Of a DNA stretch of 64,000 nucleotides, positions 20,467 to 28,535 are shown piece after piece (within the stretch, counting starts at the first letter, position 1; every line of letters starts with the position of its first letter). The notes below the pieces were generated by a model. The model was not told the origin of the DNA and ran no database searches. It saw nothing but the letters and a program-made list of their open reading frames with translations. The DNA comes from Kordia sp. TARA_039_SRF (lineage in GTDB: Bacteria > Bacteroidota > Bacteroidia > Flavobacteriales > Flavobacteriaceae): the NCBI GenBank assembly GCA_006383075.2, contig SMNH02000001.1:618430-682429 (forward strand), in the 5' to 3' direction. The translations under genes and the position numbers were made by a program.

Positions 20467-22682
20467 TACGATTCTTTTTGATTTAATTCTGATGTATCTG
20501 TTGCCAATTCACCTTTTACAAATTCACTATAGGATTTTGAGAAGAGAATGAAATCATCTACTGTGTATACATATATTTCGGATGCGGGAATATATACTTT
20601 AATTCCGTCCGCTTGTGTTTCTCCAATTACAGCAAGTTTATGCTTTTTGTAATTGACTTCTTCTACTGATGCGACATCTTGTCTTTCTTCTGATTTTTGA
20701 TCCAAGAAAAATAGTTTAGCATTTAATAAATTATATGTAGAGACTAAGGCTTTCAATGTATTCATTTCATCTTGCGTAATTCCCAATACCTTTTTTGATG
20801 GTTTATTTCCCTCTAGCGTATTGAGCGTTAAACCCGTAATTGTCGTGTCTACGTCTGTAAAAACAAACGTATCTATGTAATATGGAAGATTTAGCTGATA
20901 CGATGGATTCTCACTTGCATAATTCTTCATTCCAGTTTTTACGCTGTCAATTTGCGTTGAACCACTTGGAAGATATGGTGTCGTTACTCGTTTAATATCA
21001 TGCATTAATGTTTCATAAGTGACTCTGCTTAGGTAAACATCTTCCTCATCTGTCAATAGTTTATCTTCTATTTTTTGACATTTAATGACTCCAATATCTT
21101 TTGTACCTAATGCATTTGGAAAGTTTATGATTTGTAACTTTTCATCTACAATAATTGGCAAGGCTTCTGTATTTGCTTTTTTATTGATTACTACTGCGTC
21201 TAGCATTCCGAAAATATCATCAATATCCTTGACAGATTGCTCTTGCGGATTTGCGTTTGGAGTTCCAGGTACCACATATTCTTTTACAAGCATCATTCGC
21301 GTTTCACACAAAACATTTACATAAGAAGCAATTACGTCAGTTGCCGTAGCATTTACATTTACCACGATAGGTTGTGTAAAAGTTTGATCAACTTCAGGAT
21401 CTTGCTCTAGTAAGTCTTTGTCTCGAATAAAATTTTCTTCATGTTCGGAAGCAACTCTTCCCAATTGCACATACATAGAAGCGTCTTCATAGTTATCCGT
21501 GGTTAACTGAAAGGCAAACGAAGTATTCTCAGCTGGACTGCTGACAGTTGTCGTAGTTTCATGAATTGGCCAGTCAAAAGTTCCAAATGTAGTTTCTGTA
21601 AGGCTTCCTGCTGTTTCCCCGATTTTTAAATCATTTGGATTGGTGTCAGATGCCACATAGTTTCCATAGAAATTATACGAACGTTGACGATTTGCTTGAA
21701 TGTAGACGTAAATTTTGTTTTTGGAATAAAATCCGTTCATCATTCCGTAAATAGCTGAATTGGTTGTTAATGGAGTGCTATTTTCTGCTACATATAATTT
21801 CCCTGCTCCATTAGCGTGTAAGCCATACAAAGCGGCTATATCTAGAAATGCTGTTGCGTTTTCTTTGTATAGTTTTTTCTGAAATGAATTAGTTATAGTA
21901 GATGCATCTAAGCTATGATTTGTGGCTCTTGCGTATGCTAAATCTAATTGAAAAGGATTAGGATCATTTTCAATATAATAATCGCCACTATTTAATACGA
22001 CATCAATTCCAATTTCACCTGTAGCATTTCCAAGATGTGTTCCTCTTGGAATTATCGGAAATTCAAAAGCTTCAGAAGCTTCTTCTTCTCCAGTAGTTTC
22101 ATCAATGATGGAGGTAATTTTAAAGAAGTATTGATCTATTGAATTAGATGGATCTTGAGCTGTTAATTGAGCCGTTGTATGCGGAAATCCGATAAAGTTC
22201 GCCATAAAATCAGGCTCACTTTCGTCAACTCCGTCAGTTCCATAAAATTGAAGAAACTCGGACCATATATATTTTACAAATCCTGTTCCTGTTGTCTCAC
22301 TGCCTGCAATTTTACCATCGTTGGTAATAAAATCACTTTTATTCAAACCTCTATAAATAATATATTTGATAGGAATATTTGAAATAGGCTGTCTAAAAGG
22401 TCTTAAAATAAGATTTACCTTATTCGCATTACTCTCGTTTGGTTGTATAAAAACCGTTCCCTGACATAATGCATATACTTTTTTAGTTCCACTAAACGTC
22501 AATTTACTGGTAGTATTAAATTGATCCTGTGAAACTGCTCCAAATCTTTGTAACTCCGACTGAGAGAAATTTGAATCTTCTAAAAAGAAGTGTGATTTTG
22601 GCTGTAGTAGCGGCATCACATTTCGTCCCTCGGTAGAAGTTGTCAAAGATTGATACTGTTCACTTGTTTCTGTATTTGGCAT
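20466..22682 (-). CDS. Unknown 738-residue protein, first gene of the giant operon
   Basis: I do not recognise this protein. The first 60 residues are low-hydrophobicity, and a beta-rich stretch with IKYIIYRGLNKSDFI (near 105-120) follows; its IYR turn resembles the Fn3-like ends of the 2412-residue protein. Middle segments carry long strands (NKIYVYIQANRQRSYNFYGNY). There is no signal peptide or membrane helix. The upstream 500 bp is non-coding and must contain the operon promoter. It is coupled by TAATG overlap to the 1038-residue gene. It could be a structural partner of the two giants. Confidence 0.75.
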   Translation of the reverse strand: MPNTETSEQYQSLTTSTEGRNVMPLLQPKSHFFLEDSNFSQSELQRFGAVSQDQFNTTSKLTFSGTKKVYALCQGTVFIQPNESNANKVNLILRPFRQPISNIPIKYIIYRGLNKSDFITNDGKIAGSETTGTGFVKYIWSEFLQFYGTDGVDESEPDFMANFIGFPHTTAQLTAQDPSNSIDQYFFKITSIIDETTGEEEASEAFEFPIIPRGTHLGNATGEIGIDVVLNSGDYYIENDPNPFQLDLAYARATNHSLDASTITNSFQKKLYKENATAFLDIAALYGLHANGAGKLYVAENSTPLTTNSAIYGMMNGFYSKNKIYVYIQANRQRSYNFYGNYVASDTNPNDLKIGETAGSLTETTFGTFDWPIHETTTTVSSPAENTSFAFQLTTDNYEDASMYVQLGRVASEHEENFIRDKDLLEQDPEVDQTFTQPIVVNVNATATDVIASYVNVLCETRMMLVKEYVVPGTPNANPQEQSVKDIDDIFGMLDAVVINKKANTEALPIIVDEKLQIINFPNALGTKDIGVIKCQKIEDKLLTDEEDVYLSRVTYETLMHDIKRVTTPYLPSGSTQIDSVKTGMKNYASENPSYQLNLPYYIDTFVFTDVDTTITGLTLNTLEGNKPSKKVLGITQDEMNTLKALVSTYNLLNAKLFFLDQKSEERQDVASVEEVNYKKHKLAVIGETQADGIKVYIPASEIYVYTVDDFILFSKSYSEFVKGELATDTSELNQKES

Positions 22683-23199
22683 AATAATTTACCTAAGTAT
22701 TTTACATTGGTTTTTCATATTAAAAAAGCATTGCCTTTTTAATTATGTTATATTTCGGTTGAATGTATTTCTAGGAGAAATTGATTAGTCTAATAGGTAA
22801 CTAACCATAGAATTTATGAGAAGTAAAATCAATCTTATGATTGATGCTATTCAATTATAGTTGAGAAAAATATTGTGTAGCGCTATTTTATTTTAAAAAA
22901 TCAGTTATTTAATCGTGTAGTCATGTTTATCACTGTAGAGATTTTAGATTAAATACATCTGTTCTTTAAACCAATAAAAGAGTTTTTCACTCCTTATCTA
23001 TCCATTCATATTTTCAACAAATAACCAAATAATTATTTAATTTTTTCAGCTTTTTAAGTCATCCATTCTGTAGTTGCAGTACTTAGCAGTTTCAAAAATT
23101 TTACAACTCTATTTTATTTTTCACAATAAATGTATTCATGTTTATAGCTATCCTAAGATAAATGACTCATTATCGATTGTTTTTAGTATTTTTATAATA
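22683..23199. other. Intergenic region, probable promoter region of the giant operon
   Basis: About 520 bp of AT-rich DNA between the leftward giant operon and the rightward small host gene. I see no convincing ORF or RNA gene. No clear TAnnTTTG box could be assigned to the leftward operon, so its promoter is not located. Confidence 0.5.
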
Positions 23200-23352
23200 A
23201 TGAAGAAGTCATTTTTTAAATTTTTAGCCAAACTAAACAAGGTTCTGTTACCTTCATTTTCAAAAAGACAGTTGGATTTGAGCAAAGCCTCCAAGCTCCA
23301 ACTTGCCATTATTGGTTGGCGTTACTACGTTACGACTAATGCCCTAGATTGA
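23200..23352 (+). CDS. Short conserved flavobacterial protein (50 residues)
   Basis: The protein begins MKKSFFKFLAKLNKVLLPSF and ends KLQLAIIGWRYYVTTNALD, a short basic protein that I recall as conserved across Flavobacteriaceae, where it is sometimes annotated as SsrA-binding. That label is probably a misannotation, because it has no SmpB fold length. The ATG at 23200 is preferred over the upstream in-frame ATG at 23074 because similarity begins there. It marks core-genome DNA next to the prophage insertion point. Confidence 0.65.
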   Translation: MKKSFFKFLAKLNKVLLPSFSKRQLDLSKASKLQLAIIGWRYYVTTNALD

Positions 23353-23429
23353 TATTATTTTGTATATATCTGAAAACGAACTAAATCGCGTTCTTTTTTT
23401 GATAAAGTATGATTTTTTACACTATATAA

Positions 23430-23460
23430 TTTGTATTTACATTAAAAAAAAATATATTTG
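23430..23460 (+). promoter_or_regulatory. Promoter of tRNA-Arg
   Basis: The -7 box TATATTTG (23453-23460) fits the Bacteroidota consensus TAnnTTTG. A TTTG (23430-23433) lies 19 nt upstream as the -33 box. The tRNA begins 18 bp downstream. Confidence 0.65.
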
Positions 23461-23478
23461 CACCCGCAATAAGCAAAA

Positions 23479-23552
23479 GGCCTCGTAGCATAACTGAATA
23501 GTGCACTTGATTACGGCTCAAGAGGTTGCAGGTTTGAATCCTGCCGAGGTCA
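23479..23552 (+). tRNA. tRNA-Arg (anticodon ACG)
   Basis: A 74-nt cloverleaf. The acceptor stem GGCCTCG pairs with CGAGGTC (one G-T pair). The anticodon arm CTTGA-TTACGGC-TCAAG gives anticodon ACG, and the T arm is GCAGG-TTTGAAT-CCTGC. The discriminator is A and CCA is not encoded, as usual in Bacteroidota. The rightward integrase directly follows, so the 3' half is the likely attachment site of the prophage. Confidence 0.93.
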
Positions 23553-23566
23553 CAAAGCATTTATAA
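23523..23566 (+). other. Putative attL (tRNA 3' half and adjoining bases)
   Basis: Tyrosine integrases that sit just downstream of a tRNA normally recombine within its 3' half and restore the gene. The exact core cannot be read because the right end of the element lies outside the window. A second copy of this sequence downstream of 64000 would define attR. Confidence 0.4.
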
Positions 23567-23610
23567 GGCGTAAGCTGTTTATAGTTGAAAAACTGTAAAT
23601 AGCTTACGCC
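23567..23610. repeat. 19-bp near-perfect inverted repeat between tRNA and integrase
   Basis: GGCGTAAGCTGTTTATAGT (23567-23585), a 6-nt loop, and ACTGTAAATAGCTTACGCC (23592-23610) pair at 17 of 19 positions. It may terminate the tRNA transcript (no strong U-run follows) or be part of the attachment-site architecture. Confidence 0.6.
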
Positions 23611-23673
23611 ATTAGTGTTTTAGGGGTATTCGAAAATTTAACACAGGATTATGCAACTACACTTTCAACAACA

Positions 23674-23695
23674 AAACGTCGCACTAAACGTCGCA
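23674..23695 (+). repeat. Tandem 10-bp direct repeat AAACGTCGCA at the integrase start
   Basis: Two exact copies (23674-23683 and 23686-23695) are spaced 12 bp apart, just before the ATG at 23702. Short direct repeats close to int are typical of integrase arm-type binding sites; that role is inferred. Confidence 0.5.
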
Positions 23696-23701
23696 AAAAA
23701 A

Positions 23702-24829
23702 ATGAGCAAGACGCTTCACAAAAAAATAGTACTAAATAATCATCAGCGAAATGATGGTACGTATGCTATTTATCTGCAATTGAGGCTAGGAAAGCGAAAA
23801 CTATTAAACACAGGTCTTTACGTTAAAAGAGAAGAGTTCGATGCTGTAAAACAACGAGTCAATAAAAAATGTGCCTTTTATAAAGATTATAATTTGATAT
23901 TGGAAGACCTTCTATCAAAAGTAACCAATATACAAGTAGCCTATCGTTTATCTAATCATATTTTTACTTTAGAAGAATTAGTTGAAGACTTAGAAAATCC
24001 TATGGCGCGCACAAACTTCGTTGCTTTTTATAAAAATGAGTTGGAAAATCAAAAACAACTATTAAAACACTCTACTTACAAGCAGCAAAAAGCAACACTT
24101 TCAAAGCTAGAAAAGTATATGCCTGTTGTGTTTTTTCATGAAATTGATGAGAATTGGCTAAAAAAGTTTGTTGGATATTTGAAAAGCAAATTGAAAAACA
24201 AGGAAAATACTATCAACGGTACGCTAAAAAATATTAAGAAATATGTGCACATTGCGAATAGCAGAGGAATTCAAACACCAATATCTTATGATAAGATTAA
24301 GGTTCCGAGCTTTAAATCAAAACCAATTTTTTTGCATAAGAAAAGCATTGACAAATTAAAGAAGTATCTGGATAGCGAATTTGTTAATGAAACGCATAGA
24401 AATGTGCTGAGAAGATTTTTATTCTCTTGCTACACCGGACTTCGAATTTCTGACAATAAGCGAATGACCAGAGAAAACATACTAGAAAACTATTTAATTT
24501 TTACGGCAGAAAAAACGAATAAACTCCAAAGAATTCTACTAAATGAAACCGCTAAAAGTATGATTAATAAAAAAGGACCATTATTTGATGATAATTACAC
24601 ACCTGAGTATATTAATAGAGCGCTGAAAGAAATTGCCAAAATATGCGGCATTAAAGAACGACTTACGTTTCATGTGTCCAGGCATACATTTGCAACACAA
24701 TACATATTAGCAGGCGGAAACGTTACCAAACTACAGAAACTACTAGCACATAGTAACATCCGCGAAACGATGATTTACGTACATATTGTTGACGATTTGC
24801 TCGAAGATGATATCCTTAATATGGATTAG
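23702..24829 (+). CDS. int: Tyrosine-type site-specific integrase
   Basis: The protein catalyses integration and excision of the prophage. It has an N-terminal arm-binding region (KIVLNNHQRNDGTYAIYLQLRLGKRK), a SAM-like core-binding domain (KNELENQKQLLKHSTYKQQK) and a catalytic domain. The catalytic residues are visible: Arg in YTGLRISD, the HxxR of HVSRHTFAT, His in LLAHSNIRETM and the nucleophile Tyr in MIYVHI. I chose the ATG at 23702; an in-frame ATG at 23651 would add 17 residues, but those are encoded by the direct repeats. It follows tRNA-Arg and its stop overlaps the end of the opposing tail gene by 4 bp. Confidence 0.92.
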   Translation: MSKTLHKKIVLNNHQRNDGTYAIYLQLRLGKRKLLNTGLYVKREEFDAVKQRVNKKCAFYKDYNLILEDLLSKVTNIQVAYRLSNHIFTLEELVEDLENPMARTNFVAFYKNELENQKQLLKHSTYKQQKATLSKLEKYMPVVFFHEIDENWLKKFVGYLKSKLKNKENTINGTLKNIKKYVHIANSRGIQTPISYDKIKVPSFKSKPIFLHKKSIDKLKKYLDSEFVNETHRNVLRRFLFSCYTGLRISDNKRMTRENILENYLIFTAEKTNKLQRILLNETAKSMINKKGPLFDDNYTPEYINRALKEIAKICGIKERLTFHVSRHTFATQYILAGGNVTKLQKLLAHSNIRETMIYVHIVDDLLEDDILNMD

Positions 24830-26610
24830 AGTGTTTCCGTTTCCATATCAACGCGCCAATACTCCTTAGACTCTCTTTTCTTTTTTAGAGATTTGATCAT
24901 GTGATTTTTATTGTATTTGAAAATTCCACTTTTTAAGTCAATAGATTCTGTGTAATGAATAGAATAAGAATCAGTATAAGTTTCTGAATTGCAGCGAATT
25001 TTCAACCAATACTTCCAATAGTAATTGTAGATAGAATTTAACTCAAAAGATTGATTGTTGATATTGTTTACCGCAATATTGTTTCCAAATTGTGGACCAT
25101 TGTACAATATCAACATCAAATCATTTTCATCTTCTGGATAAACCGCTGTAATGTTTCCGTGATTTTGTTTCACTTTTAATGGCAAACATTCAATATCCAG
25201 CTCTTCTTTGTTAGAGCTATTTGATTCGTTTGAAAATGATATTCCATTTTTGTTTATTAAAATTTCTTCATCATCAGGATATGACAACTCAAAAACACGA
25301 GTGTTGTTTGGAACTCGCTTTTTGTTTGGATTTTCCAAATGCGTTTGGTTTTTAAAGGTCATTTCTTCAATGAATGACTCTATAAAATTGATAGTTACCG
25401 TATTGTCGGTATAGTCAAATTTTAAAGGAAATAAAGTCTTTAATCTGTCAATCAATTTTTTGAAGGTAATGTTTGGCATATAATCTGCCAACGTATAATT
25501 GAGCGGAAATATGTTAAGTGCGCCTTCTTTGTATTGGTAAGTGAAGTTGTTGAACTGGGCAATAGAGTCTGACTGCTGTACCAATTTTAATTCGACAATT
25601 ATATCATGAAAAACAGTATCATCCAGTATATTAATGTCTAAGGTATGATCTAAATTAACATCTACATTTGACGTTATAACACTGTACAACTCTTCATTGT
25701 TTTGAGTGATTTTTAATGAAAAGTACTGAGCCATCACATTATCAAAAATGATTTTTATTTTGATAGAATAAGAACCTGTTGCTAATGGTGTATGTACTCT
25801 AGTATATGCGTTAATTGTTTGTCCGTCAATAGTTTCTTGTGTTGTGTAATTGGCAAAGCTATAGTTTACATATTGGCTGGCAGCATATTGCTCAAAAAAT
25901 TGCGTTGGTACGATGAGTATTTTTTTTATAAAATCACTGTTTGGAAAATCGCCCAGCATTTGCAATCCCATTTCGGCAAAACCAACTCTTAACACTTCTA
26001 GCAAGTAGGTCATTGGACACATAATGTTTCGATTGAAAATTACTGGCGATCCGTCAACGGTTTCCGTAGTATTCTCTAAAAAATTCCACGTATCAGTATT
26101 GCTGTCATATACATAGTTGTTTAAGAAAAACTCAAACTTTTCATAGTTTGTAGTGGTTTTCAAATCTTCACGCAACACCTTTACGAATTGATGCGAAGCT
26201 TGTGGCCATGATTGCAATAGTTGATTTTTGGCATAGGTTTTTAAATTAGGCAATGCCGATACCACTTGGAAGTTTAATTTTTTTAACGGCTTGCTAAATA
26301 CAGGATGAGTTTCTTTTCCGTAAAAAAAAGTAAGAGCAATACGTTCGCCAATAATGTTATTGATAAGAATATAAGCGTCAAAAACATCGTTATCAATTTG
26401 CAAAGAACCTACAATTTTACTCTCATGTTGATAGCTGTTATCGATGTAGATAAGATTTAGCTTTTCGGCAATATCGGAAGTGATTTTAACTGTTATTGGA
26501 AATGAAAAGTTTTTGGTTTGCGTTGGCTCAAAAATATCTGAGTTTTCATTCAATGTAAGTCCTTGGGTTGTTAAATCCCATTTCCATGATGATGTTCTGA
26601 AGATAATCAT
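24826..26610 (-). CDS. Distal phage tail/baseplate-type structural protein
   Basis: The 594-residue protein is beta-rich and has the style of Bacteroidota phage distal tail proteins (IIFRTSSWKWDLTTQGLTLNENSDIFEPTQ, TKNFSFPITVKIT). It has no signal peptide. It overlaps the preceding BACON-domain gene by 4 bp (ATGA) and is the last gene of the tail operon that begins at about 31993. Its position after the tape measure supports a baseplate or tail-tip role. I cannot name a Pfam family, and the structural role rests mainly on context. Confidence 0.65.
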   Translation of the reverse strand: MIIFRTSSWKWDLTTQGLTLNENSDIFEPTQTKNFSFPITVKITSDIAEKLNLIYIDNSYQHESKIVGSLQIDNDVFDAYILINNIIGERIALTFFYGKETHPVFSKPLKKLNFQVVSALPNLKTYAKNQLLQSWPQASHQFVKVLREDLKTTTNYEKFEFFLNNYVYDSNTDTWNFLENTTETVDGSPVIFNRNIMCPMTYLLEVLRVGFAEMGLQMLGDFPNSDFIKKILIVPTQFFEQYAASQYVNYSFANYTTQETIDGQTINAYTRVHTPLATGSYSIKIKIIFDNVMAQYFSLKITQNNEELYSVITSNVDVNLDHTLDINILDDTVFHDIIVELKLVQQSDSIAQFNNFTYQYKEGALNIFPLNYTLADYMPNITFKKLIDRLKTLFPLKFDYTDNTVTINFIESFIEEMTFKNQTHLENPNKKRVPNNTRVFELSYPDDEEILINKNGISFSNESNSSNKEELDIECLPLKVKQNHGNITAVYPEDENDLMLILYNGPQFGNNIAVNNINNQSFELNSIYNYYWKYWLKIRCNSETYTDSYSIHYTESIDLKSGIFKYNKNHMIKSLKKKRESKEYWRVDMETETL

Positions 26611-28532
26611 ACAATTGCTTTTTTGAATTTTAGTTGATATGATTTTGCATACTCGCGGGTTTTATACACTGTTAATTGACGAGTTTCCAAAACAATTTCG
26701 GTTTGGATGTTGTTGTGATACAGAAAAAAACGTTTTGCCGTTAGTAATTTCATTAGCCATTCAACTTCATCCTGCGAATATACCCAACCAGTATCGAGGG
26801 TGTATTTCGCTCCTAAATTTATAGAGACTATTTTGGTGTGCTCTTTTCCTTCTGTATCAATTACAGTTTCCTCGCGGGTAACATCATTGGCAATTGATAA
26901 CGCGCCTGTGGTTTCAAAAACATCATAGGTTTGCCATTCCGTTTCAAAAAAGAGTAAGTTTTGTTCTTGCGAACTTTCCGAAATATTAACTATGGTATCA
27001 AATCCACCAAAGTTGATGGTGATTTGATTACCAGGAACCAAATTCATCGGCGCCAAATCTATTATAGCGTTGTAGACATATAGTTCATTGCCAATTGAGG
27101 TAGTATATGTAGCGGTAAAATCGCCTGAAACGGTTATTGTTGTTACAGCAACATCGCTCTTAACAGACAAGCTTAATACTCCTTTTTTTGTTAGGGTTAC
27201 TTCGGCTGGTGTATAGGTTAGTTTATCGTTAATTGCTGGCGTTTTTCCTTGTATAAATCGAACATTATTATAGTTTGCTAAGTTTGTTACTGCATCGGTA
27301 ATCGCATTTTTATTTCGAATATTATAATTAACAACCATTGGCAAAAAATCATTTTTTATGCGCGTTGTAAAATCAGTTGTTGGTATCATAGAAGGCATTA
27401 TTGTATTGCCTTCCATTCCAATTAACGCCGTGGCAACTCCCAAATGATATGGTGTACGTGTTTTTAAAATGTACGATTTTCCATTGTACGAAGTTATTGA
27501 TTGAATTAATAAGTAATTGTTAGGAATAATGTTACTGGCTTCGAATTTATTACGATCATCAATATAATAGAACGAATCGCTCGCTAGTCCTTGAAGAAAA
27601 AACTCTAAAATATTAAGAACAACAAATACTTCCTGCTGTATGTTTTGGCTGGTAAATGTAATTATGCCTAAGTAACTGGTTTGTGTTTCAGTTAAAGCAA
27701 CACTGTCTACAGAAACGTCAATTGTAGTCTCTCCTGCGCTGCCCGATGTTGCCGATATAACTAACCAAGATTGAGAGCTGCTGGCACTCCATGAATGTGA
27801 CGCTTCAATGTTTAGAGTTTTTACCGTTGTATTATCTACAGCTAATATTGATAAAAATTCTAAATTTTGCGGAGAAACATATAAGTATGTGCTAGATGTT
27901 TGCGCGTCGGAAACATTAAGTGTTACAACTGCTTGCTGTACTGCATAGGCATCGGTAACGGTAATTATAGCAGAATATGTGCCCGTTGTAATTCCTGAAG
28001 CATCAGCGCCAATAGATACCTGCCCACTATCTACTCCTGATGCATTTGATATCGTTACCCACGATTGATTACTTTCTACTGTCCAGTTAGAACTACTTTG
28101 AATTTGTAAGGTTTGAGTTGCAGGAGCATTTCCGCCAATGATATAGTTGAAAATGAATTGGTTAGGAATAATGTTGAGCTGCGTGGCATGCTGAACATTT
28201 AATGTAACGGCAAAAGGATTGCTAGTAAATGTTGTTAAAGAAAAACCTACAGCACCGCGAAACTTAACTATAAATTCACCATAATAGTCACCTTCACTAA
28301 GTGTATATGCATAGGTTTCTATGACCTTTAAGGTGAAAAAAATCTTTTTCTCCGCGTGGTCTACATAAGCATTTTGATACATAAGCCAAGCAGGGAAACC
28401 ATATAGTTCTAAGTTTTGGATGTTTCCACTAAATGGAAGGTCAGAAACATCATAGGTACATGATATTACTGGCGTATTAAATGTTTGCAAGTAATTGAAC
28501 GCTATAGGCGCGGAAGGCGTAAGTGTTGGCAT
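26607..28532 (-). CDS. Tail protein with two BACON domains
   Basis: This 641-residue protein contains two BACON-type Ig-like domains. The first (about residues 130-210) has SSNWTVESNQSWVTISNASG; the second (about 215-310) has SHSWSASSSQSWLVISATSG. BACON domains occur in Bacteroidota surface and phage proteins and probably bind carbohydrate or mucin. The rest is beta-rich, with a C-terminal part ending in YKTREYAKSYQLKFKKAIV. It lies 3 bp after the tape measure gene. A tail-tip or host-recognition function is likely. Confidence 0.75.
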   Translation of the reverse strand: MPTLTPSAPIAFNYLQTFNTPVISCTYDVSDLPFSGNIQNLELYGFPAWLMYQNAYVDHAEKKIFFTLKVIETYAYTLSEGDYYGEFIVKFRGAVGFSLTTFTSNPFAVTLNVQHATQLNIIPNQFIFNYIIGGNAPATQTLQIQSSSNWTVESNQSWVTISNASGVDSGQVSIGADASGITTGTYSAIITVTDAYAVQQAVVTLNVSDAQTSSTYLYVSPQNLEFLSILAVDNTTVKTLNIEASHSWSASSSQSWLVISATSGSAGETTIDVSVDSVALTETQTSYLGIITFTSQNIQQEVFVVLNILEFFLQGLASDSFYYIDDRNKFEASNIIPNNYLLIQSITSYNGKSYILKTRTPYHLGVATALIGMEGNTIMPSMIPTTDFTTRIKNDFLPMVVNYNIRNKNAITDAVTNLANYNNVRFIQGKTPAINDKLTYTPAEVTLTKKGVLSLSVKSDVAVTTITVSGDFTATYTTSIGNELYVYNAIIDLAPMNLVPGNQITINFGGFDTIVNISESSQEQNLLFFETEWQTYDVFETTGALSIANDVTREETVIDTEGKEHTKIVSINLGAKYTLDTGWVYSQDEVEWLMKLLTAKRFFLYHNNIQTEIVLETRQLTVYKTREYAKSYQLKFKKAIV

Positions 28533-28535
28533 TGC

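Noticed and set aside
1..22682. Giant operon as part of the prophage
   Set aside because: The integrase and attachment site lie on the other side of tRNA-Arg, so the element should extend only to the right.
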